From positions 1 to 64,000 of the forward strand of contig CAMYZE010000004.1 of the NCBI GenBank assembly GCA_947303805.1: DNA of 64,000 nucleotides, in the 5' to 3' direction. The translations under genes and the position numbers were made by a program. The stretch comes from an uncultured Clostridia bacterium. Lineage in GTDB: Bacteria > Bacillota > Clostridia > Lachnospirales > Lachnospiraceae. The notes beneath the pieces were generated by a model that saw nothing but the letters and a program-made list of their open reading frames with translations, was not told the origin of the DNA and ran no database searches. Shown here piece after piece: positions 41,755 through 51,584 of this stretch. Within the stretch, counting starts at the first letter, position 1. Every line of letters starts with the position of its first letter.

Positions 41755-44042
41755 GAAGTCTTTTCTATAGAGAACTTAGTTTTTACCACCTCACCATCCT
41801 CTGCCATGATGGTGAGTGTATGTTCTCCAATACCAAGTTCTATTTCTTTTTCAAATGACTTATCTATACCTATAAACTCTTTATCTAAATACCAATAAAT
41901 ATCTTGATTTTTTAGATTTGCAATCTTAACTATCAATTTTTGTTCCTTATCCAAATCTTTTGGCAACAAAATTTTTAAATTTGGTGTAGGATATAAAATC
42001 TTAAGACTCTTCTCTTTTGAATTTGTGTGATATATCTCTGACACATCCCGATTTTCTCTTATGAAGTAATTTACAACTTCAAGTGGGTAGTTCATAATAA
42101 CTTTTTCATGACTATTTGCAAAGTCTGGACTTCTTGAATCTATCTCAACGTCATTGTCATCAACATATATTTTTTTATAAAATGGTGATATTTTTAATGG
42201 CTTCGCTTTGACTGGAAACTTTATAGTCTTAGTTTCAATCCCATCAATATCGATACGATAACCTGTAATTTTATCGACTTTAATGTTTTCCAATTCATAA
42301 TAAGGCTCTTCAAATCTCTTATTACTATTCTCTAGTTCCTCGAAAACATTGAAAAGAAGTCTTCCTCCACTTATTACACCTGATAAGTTTTCGTTACTCT
42401 TACCAGAAAAATTTCCAACCCACACTATGACAGTGTAATCTGGGGTCATACCACAAGCCCAAGCATCTCTTTTGCCATAACTAGTGCCTGTCTTCCATGA
42501 TATAGGGTCTTTCCATCTATATAGATTATTAAGTCCTGGTCGGACCAGTTCTTTGAGTGTATCTAGAGTTAAGTAACTAGCGCCCTTAGAGAACATCGTT
42601 TTACTTCTGCCATTATTGTTACTATCTTTTTTCATAAGATAATTAAGACTAGTTAGACTGCCATAATTTGCAAGTCCCGAATAGAGCATAGCAATCTCTT
42701 CAACCGAAAACTCTTTTGTCCCTAAGATAAGAGATAAGCCATACTTTTCTGGATCATTTTCATCAAAGCCAAGCATATCCTTTAAGAAATAATAAAACTT
42801 ATACTCACCATACTGATCTAGTAAATGTACAAATGGTATATTGAGCGACGAAATAAGTGCCTGCCTCGCCTCGACCATCCCAGTGTATTTTTTGTTTGCA
42901 TTTTGAGGACTGAAATTTGCAAAAAACATTGGCACATCTTGAACAAGTGACTCAGGAGCTATCATCCCCTCATCAATTGAAAGAGCGTATAAAAATGGCT
43001 TAAGTATAGAACCCGGTGACCTTTTTGCTATAACTCCATCTACCTGTCCTTCATTCTCCATATCCATAAAATCTTGCGATCCAATGTATGCTTTTACATT
43101 TCTTGTTTTATTTTCAACTATAAGCATAGCAGCATTGGTGATGCCTTCAGAATGTGTATAACCAACATAGGATTTAACTATTTCCTGCATCCTTTTTTGC
43201 AAATCATAATCAATAGTTGTCTTTATCACCTTATCTTTTTCAGTATTAAAGAGGCGACGAGCTAGGTGTGGCGCCACTCTCTCAAAAGGATATCTATTAT
43301 CTGGAAGTGGCTCTTCTTTTGCAAGACTAAGTTGTTGCTCTGTTAGTTTACCCTTTTCATATAGTTTATCTAGTAAATTATTTCTTTTACTAATTAGTCT
43401 CTCATGATTTTTTTCTACATTCATAGCACCAGGTGAATTTGGTAATACTGCTAGTAGTGCACATTCTGACCAAGAAAGATTTTGAGGCTCTTTTCTAAAA
43501 TACATTCTAGCTGCTGTCCCATAACCAACTATATTCCCGCCATAAGGTGCATTATTTAGATAAAGTTTAAGTATTGTGTCTTTATCAAGTTTTGTTTCAA
43601 TTTTAAGTGCTTGAATGATTTCTATAAACTTATTTATATAAGTTCTTTTTTTAGGAGCTGAAAGTTTTGCAACCTGCATAGTGATAGTGCTTGCTCCACT
43701 TCTCTTTCTACCTATAAAGTTATTTTTAAATGCTCTAACTATAGCAAGAAGGTCTACGCCATGATGAGTATTGAAATTTTTATCTTCATAAGTCAAGACG
43801 GCTTCTTTTAAATTCTCACTTACATCACCTTCAACTTTTAGATGCCACTGTTCATCGCTAGTTAAGAATACATCCATAAGTTTTCCATTTGCATCTAGTA
43901 TTGATGTGCTGTATCTTTTTTCTATGTCCTCTTGCATTTTATATACATCGAAACTTATGAAAATTGCCAAAGAAAATACAATGAGCATTAAAAACAATGC
44001 GGCAATGACTATTATTAGTTTTTTTAATAATTTATTCTTGAT
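41751..44042 (-). CDS. pbpC: penicillin-binding protein 1C, apparent ATC start
   Basis: 763 residues from ATC at 44042. AGGAG lies six bases upstream (44053-44049) and the frame then reads KNKLLKKLIIVIAALFLML, a normal basic start plus membrane anchor. The next possible start, TTG at 43997, lacks a ribosome site and cuts into the anchor. Glycosyltransferase 51: EDKNFNTHHGVD and RSGASTITMQVAKL. Transpeptidase: SILK (SxxK), SLN, and KTGTSYG. A C-terminal BiPBP_C-type domain ends the protein. It polymerises and cross-links peptidoglycan. Lies just downstream of the alpha-2-macroglobulin gene, its usual partner. Confidence 0.88.
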   Translation of the reverse strand: MKNKLLKKLIIVIAALFLMLIVFSLAIFISFDVYKMQEDIEKRYSTSILDANGKLMDVFLTSDEQWHLKVEGDVSENLKEAVLTYEDKNFNTHHGVDLLAIVRAFKNNFIGRKRSGASTITMQVAKLSAPKKRTYINKFIEIIQALKIETKLDKDTILKLYLNNAPYGGNIVGYGTAARMYFRKEPQNLSWSECALLAVLPNSPGAMNVEKNHERLISKRNNLLDKLYEKGKLTEQQLSLAKEEPLPDNRYPFERVAPHLARRLFNTEKDKVIKTTIDYDLQKRMQEIVKSYVGYTHSEGITNAAMLIVENKTRNVKAYIGSQDFMDMENEGQVDGVIAKRSPGSILKPFLYALSIDEGMIAPESLVQDVPMFFANFSPQNANKKYTGMVEARQALISSLNIPFVHLLDQYGEYKFYYFLKDMLGFDENDPEKYGLSLILGTKEFSVEEIAMLYSGLANYGSLTSLNYLMKKDSNNNGRSKTMFSKGASYLTLDTLKELVRPGLNNLYRWKDPISWKTGTSYGKRDAWACGMTPDYTVIVWVGNFSGKSNENLSGVISGGRLLFNVFEELENSNKRFEEPYYELENIKVDKITGYRIDIDGIETKTIKFPVKAKPLKISPFYKKIYVDDNDVEIDSRSPDFANSHEKVIMNYPLEVVNYFIRENRDVSEIYHTNSKEKSLKILYPTPNLKILLPKDLDKEQKLIVKIANLKNQDIYWYLDKEFIGIDKSFEKEIELGIGEHTLTIMAEDGEVVKTKFSIEKTS

Positions 44043-44052
44043 TGTTATCTCC

Positions 44053-44082
44053 TGCGGGCTCGCATAGCTCGCCCCTACGATA
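44053..44082. repeat. REP-like dispersed repeat, copy between the A2M gene and pbpC
   Basis: Minus strand ATCGTAGGGGCGAGC then TATGCGAGCCCGC. Its TAG forms the stop codon of the alpha-2-macroglobulin gene, and its other end runs into the pbpC Shine-Dalgarno. Confidence 0.65.
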
Positions 44083-47000
44083 CTGTAACTTTTCCACCTT
44101 TCTTATATGCGCGGTAGTTGTTGTCATACATAGCTTCAAGAACTGTGCCAGGGAAATCATATTCTCCCTTCGTCACAGCATTAATTTTTACAAAGAATCT
44201 ATGTTCTTCTTTACTGCCATTGTAGTTAAAGAACCACATAACTCTATCATCTCTTATATCTGTATAAGTTGGGTTTGTGCCTTTTGTCTTCTCTTCTATC
44301 CACTTAGGCGCCTTAGAGTCAGTAACTCTCAAGTTCTCTATCTCCCAACCAGTTGGAAGTATTTGGTTTATTGCTATATTTTCAAGTCTATCCATGTTTC
44401 TCTTAGTTGGTTTAACTACTACTTCTAACCAGAACACATCCCCAGATTTTACACTCTTTGCATCCATAGACTTTCCTTCATCATTATAGAAATGTCTATC
44501 TATGCTAAATCCTTCTGAATAGTCTTTTACTTCACTATTTACTGGCACACCTTCCCAATAATAGTTTACATATGTCATAGCGTCAGTACTTGGCTCAACC
44601 TTTATTTTCTTTGCACCCTCTTTAATTTCTAATTTGTATTGACTTGATGTAGTATATGCAGTCTCTACTCCATCAATATTTATAACACCTTGTATAGTTT
44701 CTGCTGCATTTTCTGATGCAATATTTGAAAGTGCAAGTAATGAATAGGCCGTAGTTTGAGTAGAGTACCAGTTCTTAGTTCTCATGGCACTAACTATCTC
44801 ATCAAATGCTTCTTGGTCTCTCTTACCATTTATCGTGTAGTAACAATCAAGATAAACTGCAAGTTCTCTAAGAAGTGAACCATAACTATAACTATAATAA
44901 TATCTATCTCGATTATATAGATTGTCATACATTGTCTTTATACTATTCATATTGATATTAGATGATATGTTTTTAGCAACTGCGTCCTGCCCAATCAACT
45001 TATATGCTGCAGCAAGATACATTCGTGATGTATCATTCATTCTTGAAGCATAGTAGTTCTCATACATATAATTCATCTCACTAACATTTTGCTTTCCAGC
45101 AAGTGCAAGAAGATAAAGTGCATATGACTTCCAGCTAATATCATAATCTGATTGTAAGTTAGTTCCTCGTACCGTCCTCTCTGTATAACCAATCCATTTG
45201 TCATACATTGAATCAGGTAAATAATAGCCATTCTTCTTTGCATATATTAAGAAATGCCCTACATAGTTTGTAGCCCAGTCAGATTTTTGTAGCTCACCAG
45301 GCCAATATGAGAATGCTCCACTTGAAAGTTGGAAGAGTTTGAGTCTTGATATTCCAGCATTTATATTGTCAACTACTTTTTGCTTATCATAATTCTTTGT
45401 CGTAGAAAGTTTATCTATAAATAGTTGTGGGAATATTGAAGAAGTAGTCTGCTCAACACATCCATAAGGATATCTAATCAAATATTTAAGTCTCTGATCA
45501 AGTCCAAGCATCATGGTATTTGAAATTGTTATTACACTGTCAACAGTACCCTTTACATACTCTAAATCCTGAGAGTATTCTGCTACCTGCTTCCCTTTTA
45601 ATTCACTATTTTCACTTATCTCAATAGGAGTGTTGTTGCTATTTATAGCCATTCCCACAGTTTCGTCATAATTGTAAGCATTTGACTTAACTCCAACTGT
45701 GAGCTTCTCATTTCCAATCTCATTTCCAATCTCTTCATCAAAGTAGACTAGCTCTTTATCTCCCTTTGCCAATGTCAAACTTTTAGTTTGAGTTTTACCT
45801 TTAAATGTATAATAGACATCCACATTTCCTATTCCTTCTTCAAGAGCGAATACTGATACAGGTATACTCATCTTGTCACCTATCTTCATGCTACGAGGTA
45901 ATGTAGGTTGCACTATGAGTGGTGCTTTTACAATCATATCTTTTTCTGCCGAACCATAACTATTGCCAGATGCTGCAACTACCATTATACGAACCTGACC
46001 CATGTAATTTGGCATTTCAAAATCGACACTGGCCTCACCCATCTCATTTGTAGTTAGAACTCCCTTAAACATAGAAACTGGTTTAAATCTATCAGCATCT
46101 TCAAGCCCAAGTTCTTTTAATCTTCTTCTCCTTGCCATCTCATCAAGTAGAGATTCGTCCCCTCCAACTTTTAATATCTGATGAACTGCACCATATGGTC
46201 TATCTATCACTTCTGAATAATTATCATAGAGTGTAAGCTTCGCTGCAAGTTTTTGGAAGAAATGTTGCCAAGGATTTGGAGTTTTAAATGCGGTGATATC
46301 AAGTAAGCCTTCATCAACTACAGCAATAGTAAAATCGACTTGCTTTAATTTTTTGTTTTTAACTTTAACAGTAAAGTTTTCATTTGGTCTTATATTATCA
46401 GGTGCTTCTATCTCTAAATCTATCTTTGTATCTTCATCTTCTACAGATAGAGGTATTATTCCATAAAGTCTTAGTGGTCTATCATTTTCTTTTGTCTTAT
46501 AATCCTGTAAAAGTGTTACATAGACGTATACATTTGGAGCCATATCCTTAGTAATATTTATAGACTCTAGCACTTCTGTTTCATTAGCATCTCTATACAA
46601 TTGATCTATTATTTTTCCTGCCTTTTCAATTGTAATTATTGCTTTAGATCCCTTGGCTGCCTTATATCTTATCTGAGCGGTGTCTCCTACAAAATATTTC
46701 TTTTTGTCTGATATCACATTTAAAGTCTCGACCTTTTTTGTGACACTTGGATCCACCCATTCACTTGACTGGAGATTTACACCTGTCACTTGACCTGTAG
46801 TCTCATCTTCAACTTCTACATAGAGATATTCTGCATTTGGTATTATATCTTCAAGTAAAGTTGGTACATCCTGTGTTGTGAACTCGCCTTCATATATAAG
46901 TGTAGTATTTTTATCGCTCTTAAATGAACGAATGAAATCACTATAATCAGAATAATCCCACCACCAATAGTGATCATTGCTATAAAGTCTATATTTTAAT

Positions 47001-49057
47001 TTTTTTCCAGCAACTAATGTCTCTCCATCTTCAGTGACACAGATTGCTTTCAAATCAAGTTTTGACCCTGGTCTCTTATATGTGCTCGTATTTTCAATTC
47101 CTATATAAGTGTCATACTTTTTAAGTTTAATATATTTTTTTGAAGTGACATTTCTTCCTCCGTCTTCTGTGACACGGCCAGATACATCTACAAGCATATT
47201 AATCGAACCAAAACTTACATTGCCAAAATCAGGCATTATGTGCGCAAAACCACTTTTATCCAATGTACCTTCTAAATATTTTGAATCCGAATATCCATAT
47301 GATGACGGAGCTTTAAATGCATAGTCTTTATACTTTTCAAAATTCACTGGCTCTTCTCTTATATCAAATCCAACACCATATTTAAGATTACCCGCAGGCT
47401 CTCCAAATAAATAATTTGCATTTATTGTCCAGTCTGTAATCCCTTGATTAAAATTTACTACTTCAGGTATATTTAGATTAACTTTTATTCGATTTGGAAC
47501 TACAGTCTCTACAGATATATCTTTCCTAAAAGTCTCATCTCCTATCACTGCCTCTAATTTCCATATACCTGTCCTTGATGAAGTTTCAGTTTTAAATGTA
47601 TAAGTATAAAAACCATTCTTGCCACTATTTATTACATCATTTTCAATCATCTTAACACCAGTTGGATCATATATGGTAATTTTTACAGGCTGTTTATTCT
47701 CAAGTTGCTCATCGTTATTCCTTGCTATTATAGATACATATACTGGATCACCTGGTCTATATACACCTCTTTCAGTGTAAATAAATCCTCTTATACCATT
47801 AGTAGCATAGGCACCATCAACTGCAAAGCCATTGGTGTTTAGTGCATTTTTTAACATGAGTATTGACTTACTTTGTACTGTGTCTACTAAGATATAAAAA
47901 GCATTTTTATGATGAGCAAAGTCCACTGTGCCATCAGTATCTGTTGTCTTTTCTTCAAGTACTTGATTATTTCTTGACATGAGATATACTTTCGCACCAC
48001 GCATAAGTCTATTTTCAACTATATCTAGTACATTTACCCTTAAGCCATCATCATTTTTTTGAGCGAGAATTCCAATATCAGTTAAAAGAATAGTTTTACG
48101 AATTCTACCATTGGATCTCAGATAATCTCTATCATCCCAGCTAAGACCTCCATCTTCTCTACGTGCAAACTTATATGAAGTTCCATTCTCATCAAACTTA
48201 ACAAACACTTGGTAGAGCCCATTGGAATCAATTACATCCGAAAGATCTATAGCAGTTTGAACCCAAGTATCAATTTCATTCTCTATGTCAAAGTTAACAT
48301 CATAAAGTTTATCTCCCACATTGTCAAAAGAGTCATAATACATTGAGTAACCATAGTCATCTTCATCATAATAGTCATTATCATAGTAAGAATCGTTGCT
48401 ATAATACCCATTGCCAGAAAAATCAAAGTTCTGCAAGAACTGAGTCATATTATTAGCATAAACCTTTCTTACAACTATATTAACTTTTTTAACATTCATA
48501 CTTCTTATATATACTTTCTTTTCATTAACAGATGGAAGTATGATTCCTTCGCTTGAAAATACAATTTTTGGCTTCTTCTGATCAAAGGCAATTTCTTCTG
48601 TCTTTTCTTCAGTTGAAACTACTCCATCATAAGACCTTACGCCACTTAGGACAGTAACTTTATAAGTCTGAGTTGGGTTAAACTCACCTCGTACCAATAA
48701 TTTTCTATCCACCTTAGAGACTGTAAATGCAATATTAGGATCAATCTTGATATAAGATGAGGCATCAAACTTATCCTGAATTTCTTTTGAAAACTGCACT
48801 TCAACATAAGTGGACTTGTCAGTATCCCTGAAACCTGCAATATTTTGAATTTCCATAGGATCTTTGACTTCATGAACTTCTCTTACAACACTTTCCTTTT
48901 CCACATCATCGTTTTCATCAAATTCACTACTTTCCTCAACCTTAGCAGTCTCATTCCCATTTGTATTATCAATAGTCACTTTTTTTTTGCAAGAACTAAT
49001 TATTAAAATCATAAGTCCTAAGCACAATATTGATAATACTCTCAAAACTCTTTTCAT
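44075..49057 (-). CDS. bacterial alpha-2-macroglobulin lipoprotein (YfhM-like)
   Basis: 1660 residues. Lipobox IISSC with Cys at 23. Repeated macroglobulin beta domains cover ~100-1100 (for instance NGIRGFIYTERGVYRPGDPVY and IKVNLNIPEVVNFNQG). The thioester motif is at C1200-V-E-Q1203 within YPYGCVEQTTSSIFPQL, and the bait region lies just before. After it comes the thioester alpha-helical domain (~1200-1450) and the receptor-like end. It traps attacking proteases covalently outside the cell. Paired with pbpC downstream, which in E. coli is the standard arrangement. Unusual in a Firmicute. The stop TAG is provided by a REP-like repeat. Confidence 0.92.
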   Translation of the reverse strand: MKRVLRVLSILCLGLMILIISSCKKKVTIDNTNGNETAKVEESSEFDENDDVEKESVVREVHEVKDPMEIQNIAGFRDTDKSTYVEVQFSKEIQDKFDASSYIKIDPNIAFTVSKVDRKLLVRGEFNPTQTYKVTVLSGVRSYDGVVSTEEKTEEIAFDQKKPKIVFSSEGIILPSVNEKKVYIRSMNVKKVNIVVRKVYANNMTQFLQNFDFSGNGYYSNDSYYDNDYYDEDDYGYSMYYDSFDNVGDKLYDVNFDIENEIDTWVQTAIDLSDVIDSNGLYQVFVKFDENGTSYKFARREDGGLSWDDRDYLRSNGRIRKTILLTDIGILAQKNDDGLRVNVLDIVENRLMRGAKVYLMSRNNQVLEEKTTDTDGTVDFAHHKNAFYILVDTVQSKSILMLKNALNTNGFAVDGAYATNGIRGFIYTERGVYRPGDPVYVSIIARNNDEQLENKQPVKITIYDPTGVKMIENDVINSGKNGFYTYTFKTETSSRTGIWKLEAVIGDETFRKDISVETVVPNRIKVNLNIPEVVNFNQGITDWTINANYLFGEPAGNLKYGVGFDIREEPVNFEKYKDYAFKAPSSYGYSDSKYLEGTLDKSGFAHIMPDFGNVSFGSINMLVDVSGRVTEDGGRNVTSKKYIKLKKYDTYIGIENTSTYKRPGSKLDLKAICVTEDGETLVAGKKLKYRLYSNDHYWWWDYSDYSDFIRSFKSDKNTTLIYEGEFTTQDVPTLLEDIIPNAEYLYVEVEDETTGQVTGVNLQSSEWVDPSVTKKVETLNVISDKKKYFVGDTAQIRYKAAKGSKAIITIEKAGKIIDQLYRDANETEVLESINITKDMAPNVYVYVTLLQDYKTKENDRPLRLYGIIPLSVEDEDTKIDLEIEAPDNIRPNENFTVKVKNKKLKQVDFTIAVVDEGLLDITAFKTPNPWQHFFQKLAAKLTLYDNYSEVIDRPYGAVHQILKVGGDESLLDEMARRRRLKELGLEDADRFKPVSMFKGVLTTNEMGEASVDFEMPNYMGQVRIMVVAASGNSYGSAEKDMIVKAPLIVQPTLPRSMKIGDKMSIPVSVFALEEGIGNVDVYYTFKGKTQTKSLTLAKGDKELVYFDEEIGNEIGNEKLTVGVKSNAYNYDETVGMAINSNNTPIEISENSELKGKQVAEYSQDLEYVKGTVDSVITISNTMMLGLDQRLKYLIRYPYGCVEQTTSSIFPQLFIDKLSTTKNYDKQKVVDNINAGISRLKLFQLSSGAFSYWPGELQKSDWATNYVGHFLIYAKKNGYYLPDSMYDKWIGYTERTVRGTNLQSDYDISWKSYALYLLALAGKQNVSEMNYMYENYYASRMNDTSRMYLAAAYKLIGQDAVAKNISSNINMNSIKTMYDNLYNRDRYYYSYSYGSLLRELAVYLDCYYTINGKRDQEAFDEIVSAMRTKNWYSTQTTAYSLLALSNIASENAAETIQGVINIDGVETAYTTSSQYKLEIKEGAKKIKVEPSTDAMTYVNYYWEGVPVNSEVKDYSEGFSIDRHFYNDEGKSMDAKSVKSGDVFWLEVVVKPTKRNMDRLENIAINQILPTGWEIENLRVTDSKAPKWIEEKTKGTNPTYTDIRDDRVMWFFNYNGSKEEHRFFVKINAVTKGEYDFPGTVLEAMYDNNYRAYKKGGKVTVS

Positions 49058-49107
49058 ACTTCCTCCAAAAAAAAATAATTATCTTATTATACCATATTTC
49101 ATATTAA

Positions 49108-49137
49108 ATAAAAATAAGGGCCATAAGCCCTTATTTA
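49108..49137. terminator. terminator at the dnaJ end
   Basis: AATAAGGGC..GCCCTTATT hairpin (49113-49135) with A/T runs. The dnaJ stop TAA lies in the stem. Confidence 0.8.
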
Positions 49138-50249
49138 TTCAAAACTTTTCTATAATTTTCAAGTGCATCTTTTTGCTCTTTGTTGAGATTGGTTGGTACA
49201 TTTACTACTATTGTCACATACTGGTCACCTCTAGTCTTAGGACTTCTAAGAAGTGGCACTCCTTTTCCTTTAAGTCTCATCTTGGTATCACTTTGAGTTC
49301 CAGGTTTGATAGTAAGCATTACATCTCCATCTGCTGTTTTTACTTTTGTCTCTCCACCTAAAACTGCAGTTGGATAATCTATTGAAACTGTGGAGAAAAT
49401 ATTTACACCTTGTCTTTTTAAAATTGGGTGTTGTGCCACGGTTACATTTACTAGTAGATCTCCTCTTGGCCCTCCATTCTCACCAGGATTGCCTGCTCCA
49501 GTAAGTTTTACAGATTGACCATTGTCGATGCCAGCTGGAATATTTACTTCAAAAGTTTTTTGCACTCTATTATATCCTGTTCCGTTACAATCCGGACACC
49601 TATCTTTTATTACTTTACCTGTACCATTACATTCTGGACAAGTATTGACTGTCTGCATCATTCCAAATGGAGTTCTTTGTTGTGTCGCTACCTGACCTCT
49701 TCCACCGCACCTACTACAAGTTATAGGACTAGTTCCTGCCTTTGCTCCACTTCCGTGACATGATTTACATTCCTCTTGATAAGGAATTGTGACTTGTTTC
49801 TTAACTCCCTTCATCGCCTCATCAAAAGTTATAGACATACGAGTTCTAAGGCTCTCACCCTGTATTGGTCTATTACTTCTTCTGCAACCTCCACCAAATG
49901 AAGAGAAGCCACCAAAACCACCAAATGATCCGCCAAATAAATCAGAAAACAAATCTGAGAAATCCATTGAACCAAAATCAAATCCACCGAAACCTGATGC
50001 TGCACCCGCTGCAGAATTTGGATCAAATGCAGCATGACCATAAGTGTCATATGCTTTCTTTTTATCTGGATCAGAAAGAACGGCATAGGCCTCTGATGCC
50101 TCTTTGAATTTTGCCTCAGCAGTTTTATCACCAGGATTTGCATCTGGGTGATACTTTTTTGCTAAAACTCTATATGCTTTTTTAATTTCATCCGCACTTG
50201 CTGATTTTGAAACACCAAGTACTTCATAATAATCTCTTTTATCTGCCAT
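49131..50249 (-). CDS. dnaJ: chaperone DnaJ
   Basis: 372 residues, full type I DnaJ. J domain with HPD at 34-36. Gly/Phe-rich linker (~75-120). Four zinc motifs [32 protein letters not shown]. The two C-terminal peptide-binding domains end the protein. It delivers unfolded clients to DnaK and stimulates its ATPase. A CIRCE site controls the promoter. dnaK, grpE and hrcA are not next to it, unlike the usual operon. Confidence 0.96.
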   Translation of the reverse strand: MADKRDYYEVLGVSKSASADEIKKAYRVLAKKYHPDANPGDKTAEAKFKEASEAYAVLSDPDKKKAYDTYGHAAFDPNSAAGAASGFGGFDFGSMDFSDLFSDLFGGSFGGFGGFSSFGGGCRRSNRPIQGESLRTRMSITFDEAMKGVKKQVTIPYQEECKSCHGSGAKAGTSPITCSRCGGRGQVATQQRTPFGMMQTVNTCPECNGTGKVIKDRCPDCNGTGYNRVQKTFEVNIPAGIDNGQSVKLTGAGNPGENGGPRGDLLVNVTVAQHPILKRQGVNIFSTVSIDYPTAVLGGETKVKTADGDVMLTIKPGTQSDTKMRLKGKGVPLLRSPKTRGDQYVTIVVNVPTNLNKEQKDALENYRKVLNK

Positions 50250-50297
50250 AACTCCTCTTTTCGAGATCTAAAAAAATCCCTACACTATCATAATAAA

Positions 50298-50324
50298 ATA
50301 GCACTCACTAATTGTGAGTGCTAA
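50298..50324 (-). promoter_or_regulatory. CIRCE operator (HrcA site) of dnaJ
   Basis: 9-9-9 inverted repeat: TTAGCACTC, N9, GAGTGCTAT on the minus strand; one terminal mismatch from consensus. It covers the predicted start, so HrcA would block initiation until heat or misfolding. Confidence 0.92.
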
Positions 50325-50325
50325 T

Positions 50326-50354
50326 ATTTTACATCTTTATCAAGCTTTTGTCAA
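50326..50354 (-). promoter_or_regulatory. dnaJ promoter
   Basis: -35 TTGACA (50354-50349), 17-base spacer, -10 TAAAAT (50331-50326). Start near 50319, inside CIRCE. Confidence 0.85.
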
Positions 50355-50359
50355 GTTTA

Positions 50360-51151
50360 CTACTTCTTTATCCTAATTATTGGGCGAATTCCCACATATC
50401 CCTGTGTAGGCTCCATTATAGCAATATATCCCGTACCAGTTACAACATATGGTTCCCCTTCTTCACTTTGATCTAGCAACCAGTATGGTACCGACCCATT
50501 TGCAAAGTTATATCTCTTATCTACATCTTTTTGTTCTATCTCAGCAAATTCAACATTATTAAACGGATAGATATCATTATAAATTGCTGCTTCGGCAGGC
50601 TTTGCTATTATTTTTTCATTTGCAGCAAAGAAATCTTGATTTCCATAATAGCCGTCCTTCACATAATATATATCTCCATACATGTCAATCAAGTTATTAG
50701 TTGAAGCCATAGTTACTAGACAGTCATCTACATCATTTGTATAAACCATTCTTTTCCTCTCACCCGAAGAAAAATAGTCATTTACAAAATCCGTATTTAA
50801 ATATTCATAAAGAGTAGTTTTGTCCCATTCTGTTTTCTTATCAGTTGAATTGTATGGTTTAACATCTAAAACTTTTTCACTAAATAAAGTCAAATGTTTA
50901 TCATCATCACCAATTATATACCAAGACACTAACTTCCCATCTTGTCTTCCAAAATCCATTCTGCTAAAACTTGTAGTATTCACATCAAGGCTAAATAAAT
51001 TTGGGTCAGATGTATCAAATCCCGCTTTTGCATCAACAACATTCTCGCCATTTACATTGACATTTACTGTGCTTGTAGATGACACTGTGCAAGATGATAA
51101 AATAAATGTAGAGATAATACCAAGAATTAATAATTCTTTATATACTTTCAT
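50360..51151 (-). CDS. lipoprotein with DUF6273-like domain
   Basis: 263 residues. Lipobox FILSSC with Cys at 21. The mature part fits the DUF6273 pattern: LVSWYIIGDDDKHLTLFSEKVLDVKPYN, WDKTTLYEYLNTDFVNDYF and the closing GYVGIRPIIRIKK. Such domains are found on clostridial surface proteins; their role is unknown. It lies 19 bases after the superoxide reductase gene. Confidence 0.82.
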   Translation of the reverse strand: MKVYKELLILGIISTFILSSCTVSSTSTVNVNVNGENVVDAKAGFDTSDPNLFSLDVNTTSFSRMDFGRQDGKLVSWYIIGDDDKHLTLFSEKVLDVKPYNSTDKKTEWDKTTLYEYLNTDFVNDYFSSGERKRMVYTNDVDDCLVTMASTNNLIDMYGDIYYVKDGYYGNQDFFAANEKIIAKPAEAAIYNDIYPFNNVEFAEIEQKDVDKRYNFANGSVPYWLLDQSEEGEPYVVTGTGYIAIMEPTQGYVGIRPIIRIKK

Positions 51152-51170
51152 CGTATTGCCCCACTAAAAA

Positions 51171-51539
51171 TTACGCCTTCCAAAGGCCGTGCAAATTGCA
51201 GTATGCATATACCGCTTTTACTTTATCTCCTGGACATAATGCAAAACAAACTTTAGGTTCTTGACCTGCCTTTAATATCTTTCTTTGATTTCCTTGCTCT
51301 GTTTGTAAAGAAACCCACTCAATTAAATGTTCCTCAGTCATAGGATGTGCAACTGATCCAACTGTTACCTCTACGACATTTCCATCTACCTTATATACAG
51401 GTACATGTTTTTCTTGAGCTGCATCAGTAGTATTTGCTACCAATTCCTTCATTTCCTCTCCACAGCACATTGTTGGACATGGTTTCTCATTTACCAATGC
51501 AACAATCTTACCACACTTTTCACACTTAAAAAATCTCAT
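51171..51539 (-). CDS. dfx: desulfoferrodoxin (superoxide reductase)
   Basis: 122 residues. Desulforedoxin-type iron centre: C6, C9, C25, C26. Catalytic iron centre: H45, H65, H71, C114, H117, with the EKH motif at 43-45. It reduces superoxide to hydrogen peroxide without making oxygen, a hallmark of anaerobes. AAGGAGG ribosome site. Confidence 0.95.
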   Translation of the reverse strand: MRFFKCEKCGKIVALVNEKPCPTMCCGEEMKELVANTTDAAQEKHVPVYKVDGNVVEVTVGSVAHPMTEEHLIEWVSLQTEQGNQRKILKAGQEPKVCFALCPGDKVKAVYAYCNLHGLWKA

Positions 51540-51584
51540 ATCTTGTCCTCCTTTAAAGACTATTTATTTGAATTTTATCAAATA

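Noticed and set aside
44277-44489. Small plus-strand ORFs inside the A2M gene
   Set aside because: Antisense shadows without ribosome sites.
49829-50143. 104-codon frame inside dnaJ
   Set aside because: Out-of-frame shadow produced by the Gly/Phe-rich repeat of dnaJ.
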